Source: Larkinella rosea (lineage in GTDB: Bacteria; Bacteroidota; Bacteroidia; Cytophagales; Spirosomataceae). From it: a stretch of DNA of 64,000 bases. The notes beneath the pieces are model-generated. The model was not told where the DNA came from, made no database searches, and saw only the letters and a list, made by a program, of their open reading frames with translations. Both the position numbers and the translations under genes were made by a program. Shown here one piece after another: positions 9,301 through 15,961 of the stretch. Numbering within the stretch: position 1 is the stretch's first letter; each line of letters opens with the position of its first letter. The DNA lies in the NCBI RefSeq assembly GCF_003858635.1, contig NZ_RQJO01000007.1, positions 1,985,941-2,049,940 on the forward strand. Direction: 5' to 3'.

Positions 9301-9679
9301 GTTGCTTGGAAATACCCAGCGCCGTCACAACTACTTCGTTCAGGGCCTGGGTCGAAGCCGCCAGGGTTACGTTAATCATGGTTTTTGAGCCCACCGAAAC
9401 TTCCTGGGCTTCAAAACCAATAAACGAATAGATCAAAACCGCCGACGGATTCGGGACCGTCAGCGAATAAGTACCGTCATTGCGCGTTGTGGTCCCCGTC
9501 GTCGTTCCTTTCACAACAATGGAAACGCCCGGCAAAGCCTGCCCGGCTTCGGATGAAACCACTTTCCCGGTTATGGTCTGCGCCAATAGGGGAAAACCAA
9601 TCAAAACGATGGCCACGGTCAGTATAAACCGACAATACCTAAGCCTCCCCACGATTAGTGATGGTAGTTTTTCTTTCAT
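6359..9679 (-). CDS. SusC/RagA-family TonB-linked outer-membrane channel
   Basis: I choose the ATG at 9679 (MKEKLPSLIVGRLRYC), which gives a proper signal peptide ending near LLAQ; an in-frame start 42 bp upstream would hide it. The 1106-residue protein has a carboxypeptidase-regulatory domain (TITGKVVSSEAGQALPGVSI...), then the ALNEVVVTALG linker. A TonB plug follows with GVTVVNSPSGIGGSSRITIRG, PLFVIDGLPI and VLKGASATALYGSRAANGVV. A 22-strand barrel ends in NYGVNLSFNL with the terminal aromatic residues typical of Bam substrates. With SusD it imports a bound ligand in a TonB-dependent way. A consensus -7 box lies at 9766-9773. Confidence 0.95.
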   Translation of the reverse strand: MKEKLPSLIVGRLRYCRFILTVAIVLIGFPLLAQTITGKVVSSEAGQALPGVSIVVKGTTTGTTTRNDGTYSLTVPNPSAVLIYSFIGFEAQEVSVGSKTMINVTLAASTQALNEVVVTALGISKQQRNLGYVTQKIDNSALSQARETNLVSQLAGKIAGVTVVNSPSGIGGSSRITIRGEKSLNINGNQPLFVIDGLPINNNFVGSSGRNNQDADYGNGAGFINPDDVETMTVLKGASATALYGSRAANGVVVITTKTGKATKGIGVSINSNLTFESVLRLPDYQNVYGQGLNGEFTFKDGSGGGLRDGVDESWGPKMDGRLLVQHDSPTDKGYRAGDSKVPGGPGVATPTPFIAHPNSVRDFFETGRIVTNNVAVTGSNDKGDFRLSYTNLEQKGYVPNTDLTRNTFNVNAGYKLTDRFTARTNVSYIRNHSDNRPNLSYGTENIMYLLNCWWGRQIDMASMKNYWQPGLEGIQQFNFNYNYHDNPYFNLYENTNGQDINRVIGNVTLSYQLTDWLSVQGRTQVDYQDELRVRQRAFSTQRYPYGSYRREAVKTLERNTDLLFLVDKRLNDAFTLSGTLGGNQRLNKYDYIDNFAPQLTVPGVYSLNNSRVPLEYSQNISNRRINSAFASGQLTYKDKLTLEMTGRNDWSSTLTLPQGVAGTADNSYFYWSGTLSAVVSDWVKLPEWVSFAKLRAGYAQVGNDTEPYQFSQPYNPGTPWGTTPTFSESTRIPNLALKPEISSSQEYGFDLRFLKNRVGLDVTYYNTVSRNQIIFLPLSGTTGYSQIVQNAGRIQNSGIEVMLNLTPIRWDNTGFRWDVNVNFSRNRSKVLELANGVSTYELANRYFSVQARVNERMGDMYGYAYERVSSDPKSAYYDPTGQNVGKLVITTDGRPVSTNDLKKLGNYNPDWLAGISNSFKYKGFNLSFLFDIRKGGEVYSHTYVVGREGGQLVETLQGRENGYYDNSVDKEFKNAPAGTYYVVPGVVKTGEGQFVANSRRISAREWHTAFTLGRRVLEDAIFDASFTKLREVKFGYSLPNSVLGKKLPFRNVTVSLVGRNLFLWTKVPHIDPETSSVSGGTVIPGSESVAIPSARNYGVNLSFNL

Positions 9680-9765
9680 AATGAAGTTAGCGTTGTTCCG
9701 ACGTGCGGAAAAGTTGAACAATGGATACTGGATAAGATAAACGTTGTACTCACTTTACGAAGCCG

Positions 9766-9773
9766 CAAAAGTA
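9766..9773 (-). promoter_or_regulatory. -7 box of the susC-susD-HD transcript
   Basis: Read on the minus strand this is TACTTTTG, a perfect TAnnTTTG element, about 90 nt upstream of the susC start. No clear TTG lies at the -33 distance, so the call rests on the -7 box and its position. Confidence 0.5.
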
Positions 9774-10399
9774 CAGATTGGTTATTGTGTGATTATTAAG
9801 GAATTATGAACTTTGTACGACCTGACCTACAAATAGTATAATATTTGCTATTTCTCAAAGTATTCAATATAAATAATCATATTGACTAGTAAAGTAAAAA
9901 TAAAATACCTAAATAATATAATATCATGGTTAAGTAATTCTGATAAGTAGTTACAAAAAATCAACCTTACTCGAAACCGTTCGGATACAATACAGAATCC
10001 CTGGTCAGACTGGATGGAGAAGAATTTTCGACCGGTTCAGACCCAGTCCCGACTTTTCGGCTACCGAAATTGGCAGATACCTCTTCTCAATTTTCCGGAT
10101 TTACTGGACAGACGGTCAATCAGCCACGCCGGATTGAAGCGGTTTTCTTCATTCCGCCCGAACCGGATTGCATTCCTTCAGGTATATCCATGAACTCCAA
10201 AATGGTTGTGTAGCCTATAACAAATGTCCAAAGGCTATCCTGCCGGAAAAATAGAATCCTTCAAAACTGCTCATCCGGTCATCGGCCAAATTAGTGGCTT
10301 TCGAGATTACTCATACGTTACTATTTTAATTCCACTATTTTCATTCAAGCTCCATTTACCGTTTAATAAGAAGAATAGGGATAAAACAAACGATATTTT
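9774..10399. other. Intergenic region between susC and the eCIS; contains a start-less open frame
   Basis: No gene can be supported here. The first part (to about 9960) is very AT-rich. From 9947 to 10213 the plus frame stays open for 88 codons with proline and charged residues in a coding-like pattern, and composition returns to the genome norm, but no usable start codon exists before its last residues. The opposite strand of the same stretch also gives a short coding-like run. It may be a decayed gene fragment. Confidence 0.4.
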
Positions 10400-10407
10400 T
10401 AGCTTTG
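10400..10407 (+). promoter_or_regulatory. Candidate promoter of the eCIS cap genes
   Basis: TAGCTTTG is a perfect -7 box about 70 nt upstream of the DUF4255 gene start. No convincing -33 TTG is seen. The surrounding region is AT-rich. Confidence 0.45.
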
Positions 10408-10476
10408 ATCATTCGGTATAAATTCAATTTAGTATTACAAAATTAAGGATTGAAAATCGCAATCCAAGCGTTTATT

Positions 10477-11058
10477 ATGTTGAATACCGCACTTCTATTT
10501 CTGAAAAAATACCTGAAAAACAACCCATCTCTTGAGCAGGTTGATATTGACCTTAAATACCTGCCTAGCAAAACAACCGATTTAGAAGATGCCAGTAGTA
10601 ATATCTTTATTACGTTATTAAGCATTGAAGAAGAACGATCGACTAAATCCCCGTACCGATACGAACGCAAAACCGATGTAAGCCCAGCCCGAATTAATAT
10701 TATAAATTCAGAGTTAGCACTGAATTTATATTTAATGATCAGTAGTAGCGGAGATTATGTAGAAGCGCTGAAAAATATTTCCAAAGTAATAGCAACATTT
10801 GCCAACAAGAATTCATTCGAGAAAGCAGATTTTGAAGCTGTTTTATTGGAAGGTGATGACATCGATCCACTTTCCCAATTGTCGCTGGATATACAGAATT
10901 TTTCACTGGATCAGACCAATAATCTTTGGCAGGCATTAGCCAATAATATTATACCTCATATCATTTACAAAGTTCGAATCGTAGCAATTACGCCAACCTT
11001 ACCTCAAGCCACAACCCGGGAGGTCAGGGAAATTAATGTGGAGACCAAAACGCTATGA
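10477..11058 (+). CDS. eCIS cap protein, DUF4255 (Pvc16/Afp16 N-terminal domain-like)
   Basis: I choose the ATG at 10477 (MLNTALLFLKKYLKN), because this is where DUF4255 proteins normally begin; a TTG at 10450 is the alternative. The product of 193 residues shows the family pattern: an N-terminal helix ending in a short 'K-N-Y-L'-like stretch, ASSNIFITLLSIEEERS with its conserved small-residue turn, then SELALNLYLMISSSGDYVEALKNISKVI. In Afp/PVC particles this protein caps or terminates the sheath-tube at the distal end. Here it is the first gene of the cluster, while in the Photorhabdus locus it is last. It overlaps the next gene by ATGA. Composition is AT-richer than the structural genes downstream. 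Confidence 0.8.
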   Translation: MLNTALLFLKKYLKNNPSLEQVDIDLKYLPSKTTDLEDASSNIFITLLSIEEERSTKSPYRYERKTDVSPARINIINSELALNLYLMISSSGDYVEALKNISKVIATFANKNSFEKADFEAVLLEGDDIDPLSQLSLDIQNFSLDQTNNLWQALANNIIPHIIYKVRIVAITPTLPQATTREVREINVETKTL

Positions 11059-11807
11059 ATGCGGCTACCAAGAAACTTTTGAAGCTGACAATCAAATCAC
11101 CAACGGGTGCGAAGGCCGTTTTTGCACCGTCCATAGAAACCGCTTCTTTGTTTACCAGCAGCGGTTTATTGGTCAATAAAAAGGCTCTGCTAGCCGAACT
11201 GGAAGTGTATTTTCAAGGTAGCGTTCTGAACAAAAAAATCATCCCGTTCCCTAAATTAAAACCAGGAAACGATCTGTATTTTTTACTGAATAGTGCTCAG
11301 GATAAACTTGTTTTCAGGGGAAATGTAACCCCTAAGTCAAATCAGGTAGGTTTCGTGGAACTCATCCGGGAAACCAACGAGGTTAACAAAGTGTATACCT
11401 GGGCGTTTGTTGAAGCAATCAACGTAAGACCCTGTAAAACAACATTTACCAAGGAAGACAATCAGTTTTTGGGATCCTACGAAGGGGTCATCAAACGCGC
11501 CGACGGAACGGAAATTTTTCGGCAAAACCTGACTACGGTTTTATCCGGCAGCCAAAAAAAGGCACTCAATCTATCCTTTGATTTTTCCAGCTTTCCTTCC
11601 GGTGTTTATGAGTTCACACTAGCCGACAGTAATCTTTGGAGCGAGCGGTTTCTAGTTGATAAAACCGGCGAATATAAGACAAGATCCACTATAGTTATCC
11701 GGATACCTTATTCTAATGTTCTGCAAGGCTATACGGAATCTTTTGAGTTGGAAGATGGAACGCTTAAGGAAGACGAATTTATAACTTGTACAATTGAATT
11801 CAAATAA
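11055..11807 (+). CDS. Unknown eCIS-associated protein, 250 residues, coupled to the cap gene
   Basis: I do not recognise the family. The protein is predicted to be beta-rich and soluble, with no signal peptide and alternating hydrophobic and polar residues (LSFDFSSFPSGVYEFTLADS is typical). The last third resembles an immunoglobulin-like sandwich ending in ITCTIEFK. It starts inside the stop codon of the DUF4255 gene (ATGA overlap), so the two products are probably made in fixed ratio and may bind each other. Position and coupling suggest a cap adaptor or an internal terminator component. No catalytic motif is visible. Confidence 0.6.
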   Translation: MNAATKKLLKLTIKSPTGAKAVFAPSIETASLFTSSGLLVNKKALLAELEVYFQGSVLNKKIIPFPKLKPGNDLYFLLNSAQDKLVFRGNVTPKSNQVGFVELIRETNEVNKVYTWAFVEAINVRPCKTTFTKEDNQFLGSYEGVIKRADGTEIFRQNLTTVLSGSQKKALNLSFDFSSFPSGVYEFTLADSNLWSERFLVDKTGEYKTRSTIVIRIPYSNVLQGYTESFELEDGTLKEDEFITCTIEFK

Positions 11808-11890
11808 ATTCCCCGGCAATTCATTCCTTACATTTCAGCAAAAAATCAACTTAGTAAGGTAAGTAATCGTTTTTATTTAACGGTTATTAA

Positions 11891-12025
11891 TTGTAAATCA
11901 TTCCTTTTACATTTGACTCATCCAAGTAATTAAAGTATCTCTTCTAGAAAAATTAAATTCACTATTTATATATGTAATAATAGTGAATTGATGAACATTC
12001 CGCTTCATCGATCTAACCTACTTTG
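11891..12025 (+). promoter_or_regulatory. Candidate promoter region of the main eCIS operon
   Basis: The 252-bp AT-rich gap before the sheath gene holds a TACATTTG box (11908-11915) with a TTG 14 bp upstream, and a second, shorter TACTTTG at 12019-12025 closer to the start codon. Either could start a separate transcript for the structural genes. The spacing of the first is shorter than consensus and the second lacks one base between TA and TTTG. Confidence 0.35.
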
Positions 12026-12059
12026 CACATATGATCTCATTTAACTAATTAAGTATCCA

Positions 12060-14069
12060 ATGGCACTCGCGACAAAAATACCCGGAGTTTACGTAGAAGA
12101 AATTTCAAAATTTCCACCTTCTATTGCCGAAGTTGAAACCGCTATTCCGGCATTTATTGGTCACACCGAAAAAGCAAAACAATATACACCGGATGATTTA
12201 CGGATGATACCGAAAAAAATCAGTTCGATGCTTGATTTTGAGGTATTTTTTGGAGGAGCGAATAAACCGGTTGTCAATTCAGTTACGATTAATCCCGAAA
12301 CCCGGGAAGTTACCGACGCCAGCATCACGTATAAAAACTATCTTTACGACAGCCTTCAACTATTTTATACCAATGGTGGTGGTGTCTGCTATATCGTTTC
12401 CATCGGAAGTTTTAACGACGACTTTGATAAAGGCAAATTTCTGGATGGGCTTACGAAAATAAAAGAGGAAGATGAGCCAACCATTTTGCTTTTTCCGGAT
12501 GCGGTAAATTTGAGCCAGGCTGACTTTAAGGATGTGCAGCAGGCCGCTTTGATGCAATGTGGCGAACTCATGGACCGGGTAACGATTCTGGACATCAAGG
12601 AAGGTGACGAGTTGGGTGAGCGTTTTCGGGACGACATTGGCATGACCTACCTGAAATATGGAGCGGCTTACACCCCCTGGCTCAAGGCCAATCTCACCGA
12701 AAGCCTGGACTTCTCGGATGTATTTGACAAACTGAGGGATAGCGAGGGAAAGAAAGTTCTATTCACCGATTTTGTTTCTGCCGACGAAGCCGCTGGACTG
12801 AGCAAACGACTGGAAGATATTGCTTTTGATAATCAAGCCCTTACTACTCTTTCGGATACGATAGCGGCTCTTAACAAAGCGTACAGTGATCAGCGGAAAG
12901 CCTACCTGGCCGCCGTAAACACGCATAAAACGGCGGCCAATCCCGGAACAACCGATGTAAATATCGTAAAGGCTTTTAGGAACCTACTGGGAACCGTTTA
13001 CAAGGCGGCCAGTGCGCTGGAAGGAGCAGCTGAGACGATCAAGGACAGCACACTTCAGACCTCCCTGATTACCCGAATTACCAACTCCCTTGTCGGCAAG
13101 TATACAGAACTGATACAGTGGGAGTTCGCCCTGGCTAAAACGGCGGCATTTGAGAATGCGGCTGAATTGAACGATTATGAGTCACTTTTTGGGGTTGATG
13201 CAACGTATGCGCCGAACACCGTGCCAAAGGCCGAATACTGGGGTAAAGATAACGAGTCGATTTTCAAGACCGCCGACAGTAACACGGTGATTGTGGCCGA
13301 TGCCACGTACGAAGAACTACTTACCCCAACCGTTACGACGAACTTAAAGGATATCGATGCGGCACTGGGCAAGCTGGGTGCGGAGATCGTGGCGGAAGGC
13401 TTAAACAGTGCCAAAACAATCAACGAAGCACTGGAAGCGAAATCAAACGCCTACAAAATTCTGCTGAAATCCATCGAATCGCAATCCGGGGTGATTCCGC
13501 CGTCGGGAGCCATTGCCGGACTTTATTGCCTGACCGACAACACCCGCGGAGTCTGGAAAGCGCCGGCCAACATCAGCATCGGCGGGATCAATGGCGTCAG
13601 CCGACGGTTCCGGAACGACGAGCTGGAGAACCTGAATATCGATGTCAACGCCGGAAAATCCATCAACGCCATACGCCCCATTACGGGGCAGGGCACGATG
13701 GTCATGGGCGCGCGGACCCTGGCCGGAAACGACAAAGAATGGCGGTATGTCCCGGTCCGGCGGTTTTATAATTTCGTCGAAGAAAGCACCAAAAAATCGA
13801 CCCAGTGGGCCGTTTTCGAGCCCAATGATGCCAACCTGTGGCTCAAAGTAAAAACAATGGTCGAAAACTTCCTCTACAACTTATGGCGGCAGGGCGCTTT
13901 GGCCGGGGCTAAACCCGAGCACGCTTATTACGTAGCCTGCGGCCTGGGCCAAACCATGACTTCCCAGGATATTCTGGATGGGAAACTGAACATTGAAATT
14001 GGCATGGCCGTTGTCCGCCCGGCGGAATTTATTGTGCTGCGGTTCTTCCATAAACTACAGGAATCGTGA
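12060..14069 (+). CDS. eCIS contractile sheath protein
   Basis: The N-terminus (TKIPGVYVEEISKFPPSI, then AIPAFIGHT) is the classic sheath start, which forms the inter-subunit handshake. The C-terminal domain, about residues 480-669, has the conserved sheath core: GLYCLTDNTRGVWKAPANIS, RPITGQGTMVMGARTLAGND, YVPVRRFYNFVEES and the final RPAEFIVLRFFHK strand. Between about residues 245 and 470 lies a long helical insertion rich in Ala, Thr and Lys with heptad-like spacing, probably an external domain on the sheath surface. At 669 residues it is much longer than the minimal sheath of about 350-450. It is the only sheath gene in the window, whereas Afp and PVC have three. Tube genes follow directly. 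Confidence 0.95.
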   Translation: MALATKIPGVYVEEISKFPPSIAEVETAIPAFIGHTEKAKQYTPDDLRMIPKKISSMLDFEVFFGGANKPVVNSVTINPETREVTDASITYKNYLYDSLQLFYTNGGGVCYIVSIGSFNDDFDKGKFLDGLTKIKEEDEPTILLFPDAVNLSQADFKDVQQAALMQCGELMDRVTILDIKEGDELGERFRDDIGMTYLKYGAAYTPWLKANLTESLDFSDVFDKLRDSEGKKVLFTDFVSADEAAGLSKRLEDIAFDNQALTTLSDTIAALNKAYSDQRKAYLAAVNTHKTAANPGTTDVNIVKAFRNLLGTVYKAASALEGAAETIKDSTLQTSLITRITNSLVGKYTELIQWEFALAKTAAFENAAELNDYESLFGVDATYAPNTVPKAEYWGKDNESIFKTADSNTVIVADATYEELLTPTVTTNLKDIDAALGKLGAEIVAEGLNSAKTINEALEAKSNAYKILLKSIESQSGVIPPSGAIAGLYCLTDNTRGVWKAPANISIGGINGVSRRFRNDELENLNIDVNAGKSINAIRPITGQGTMVMGARTLAGNDKEWRYVPVRRFYNFVEESTKKSTQWAVFEPNDANLWLKVKTMVENFLYNLWRQGALAGAKPEHAYYVACGLGQTMTSQDILDGKLNIEIGMAVVRPAEFIVLRFFHKLQES

Positions 14070-14122
14070 GGGAGGTATTCGTGACGACAGCGATTGATTT
14101 TCCATAAACACCTTTAACCACC

Positions 14123-14557
14123 ATGGCAACGAAATATCCCTTACCAAAATCGCATTTCCGGGTTGATTGGGGCGGCACAAACATTGGCTTCAGCGAAGTA
14201 ACCGGGCTAACGGTTGAACACCAGGTCATCGAATACCGCGAAGGCTCAAGTCCGGATTTTTCAATGATCAAAATGCCGGGGCTCCGTAAATACAACAACA
14301 TTACGCTCAAACGCGGCATTACGCAGACGGACAGCGATTTTTTCAAATGGCTCAATTCTTCCGCCCTGAATACCATTGACCGGCGGGACCTGACGATTTC
14401 ACTGCTCAATCAGGCTCACGAACCGGTGGTGGTCTGGAAGGTCAAAAACGCCTGGCCGTCGAAAATGGACTCCGGTTCGCTCGATGCCAAAAGCAACGAT
14501 GTTGCCATTGAGTCGCTGGAACTCGTTAACGAAGGCATTACGGTCGAGTTTCTGTAA
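14123..14557 (+). CDS. eCIS inner tube protein (Afp1/Pvc1, gp19-like)
   Basis: The 144-residue protein starts with PLPKSHFRVDWGGTNIGFSE and contains VTGLTVEHQVIEYREGSS and ITLKRGITQTDSDFFKWL, the family's signature strands and helix. Subunits of this fold form hexameric rings that stack into the tube carrying the cargo. It is placed directly after the sheath gene, as in other contractile injection systems. A second, related tube protein is encoded 23 bp downstream. Confidence 0.93.
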   Translation: MATKYPLPKSHFRVDWGGTNIGFSEVTGLTVEHQVIEYREGSSPDFSMIKMPGLRKYNNITLKRGITQTDSDFFKWLNSSALNTIDRRDLTISLLNQAHEPVVVWKVKNAWPSKMDSGSLDAKSNDVAIESLELVNEGITVEFL

Positions 14558-14580
14558 CGTAAAAACCGGCCGTTCTTGCT

Positions 14581-15033
14581 ATGCTGAGCCCTTATCCTGC
14601 CGTTGGTTTTCATTTTCTGGTCAATTTCATGGGCATCCCCGGTTTTTTGTTCGATACCAAATTCATGGAGGTAACGGGCCTGACCGCCGAACTGGAGCAC
14701 GAACCCCTCATTGAAGCCGGAAATAACCGCTTTACCCATAAGTTACCGACCCGGACCAAGTTTGGCAATCTGGTGCTGAAACGGGGGGTGCCCGCACTGG
14801 GCCTGTCGCCCCTGGTGGCCTGGGCAACGGCGGCCATTTATTTCATGGAATTTCTCCCGATCGAAGTCCAGGTGATTCTGCTGAATGAAAACCACATTCC
14901 CCTGAAAGCCTGGAATTTCACGAAAGCGTACCCCGTAAAAATCGATTACACCGGTTTGAATGCGCGGGAAAACCAGATCGTCATCGAAACACTGGAACTG
15001 GCTTACCAATTCGCCACACCCCTGTCGCTCTGA
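14581..15033 (+). CDS. eCIS tube-initiator protein (Afp5/Pvc5-like)
   Basis: This 150-residue protein shares the tube fold with its neighbour (FMEVTGLTAELEHEPLIEAG, NLVLKRGVPALGLSPLVAW) but is more hydrophobic and begins with PYPAVGFHFLVNFMGIPG. In Afp/PVC a specialised tube paralogue links the baseplate spike to the first ring of the main tube. Its position after the major tube gene and before the LysM and spike genes fits that role. The exact assignment as the Pvc5 counterpart is inferred from order and divergence. Confidence 0.85.
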   Translation: MLSPYPAVGFHFLVNFMGIPGFLFDTKFMEVTGLTAELEHEPLIEAGNNRFTHKLPTRTKFGNLVLKRGVPALGLSPLVAWATAAIYFMEFLPIEVQVILLNENHIPLKAWNFTKAYPVKIDYTGLNARENQIVIETLELAYQFATPLSL

Positions 15034-15071
15034 TATTTGCCGTTTCAAAAAAACTAAATCCGTTCTGAACC

Positions 15072-15227
15072 ATGCCCGTCGAAATTAGAGAACTGATTAT
15101 CAAAGCCCAGGTCGAGAACAAGGCCCCGGTTCAGTCCGACAACCGATCGATCGAGTTGCAGCGAACCAATGCGGAATTGCTGCTTCGTCAACTGAATCAA
15201 AAAATCAAAAACCGGAACGAACGATGA
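15072..15227 (+). CDS. DUF5908-family small eCIS protein
   Basis: This 51-residue reading frame starts MPVEIRELIIKAQVE, the recognised opening of DUF5908 proteins that occur in Bacteroidota contractile-injection loci. A polar middle is followed by a helix (SIELQRTNAELLLRQLNQKI) and a basic tail. The gene overlaps the LysM-protein gene by ATGA, which supports it being translated. In PVC the gene at this position (pvc6) is also very small. Its role is not known; it may be a small baseplate or tube-baseplate clamp. Confidence 0.75.
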   Translation: MPVEIRELIIKAQVENKAPVQSDNRSIELQRTNAELLLRQLNQKIKNRNER

Positions 15228-15919
15228 GCTTTTTGGATACGGTTTGGGGCGAAACGAAAAAGCTGAAATTTGAGGCTTATCCGGACAATACGTTCGAGGA
15301 AAAGAAGAAATCGGGTGAGTTTACGGTGCAGTATAACCCGGCGTCTTTTGCCAACAGCTTTCAGATTTCGCGCGAAGACCGGGTCGCCGGTGAAACCACA
15401 ACTCCCATCTACAAGTTTGTCACCCTGCCCGAAGTAAGCATTGAATTTACGCTCGATGCGTCGGGAGTCGACGCCAGTTTGTTGAATCTGTTCAAAACGA
15501 AAACCATCAAAGAACAGATCGACACGTATCTCAAGGTGGTTTACCACGTCAATTCGGATACGCACGAACCCAGTTTTATCAAGATCATTTATGGCGAACT
15601 GATTTACAAAACCGTTTTAAAGTCCTGCGACGTTACCTACACGCTTTTCAAAGCCGACGGAACTCCGCTGCGGGCCAGGGTAACGTCCAAATTTCAGAGT
15701 GTTCAGAACAGCCAGGAACTGGCCCGCACGCTGAGCCTGGAGTCGCCGGATGTAACCCATCAGAAGATTATGAAAGACCACGACAACCTGGTGTCCCTTT
15801 CCAACGATACGTACGACCGAAACGACCTCTACCAGCGTGTGGCCCGCTTCAACGACCTGAATACATTCCGGCGGATTCCGGCCGGCACTGTCCTTTTTTT
15901 CCCTTCCCTTAAAAAGTAG
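15224..15919 (+). CDS. eCIS LysM-domain baseplate hub protein (Afp7/Pvc7-like)
   Basis: The 231-residue protein opens with the family pattern of a strand stating a data frame, GEFTVQYNPASFANSFQISR, followed by PEVSIEFTLDASGVD. A C-terminal LysM-like motif spans about residues 187-228 (NLVSLSNDTYDRNDLYQRVA through PAGTVLFFP). In phage T4 and PVC the matching protein (gp53/Pvc7) surrounds the spike and joins it to the wedges; there the LysM acts structurally rather than binding peptidoglycan. Position before the VgrG-like gene agrees with this. Confidence 0.9.
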   Translation: MSFLDTVWGETKKLKFEAYPDNTFEEKKKSGEFTVQYNPASFANSFQISREDRVAGETTTPIYKFVTLPEVSIEFTLDASGVDASLLNLFKTKTIKEQIDTYLKVVYHVNSDTHEPSFIKIIYGELIYKTVLKSCDVTYTLFKADGTPLRARVTSKFQSVQNSQELARTLSLESPDVTHQKIMKDHDNLVSLSNDTYDRNDLYQRVARFNDLNTFRRIPAGTVLFFPSLKK

Positions 15920-15961
15920 CGGGATTGTTTAACCCGAAGCAATCCGGAAAAATACACGCAC

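Noticed and set aside
10224-10421. A 65-codon plus-strand frame in the gap before the eCIS
   Set aside because: Low-complexity AT-rich sequence overlapping the -7 box of the cap genes; no coding features.
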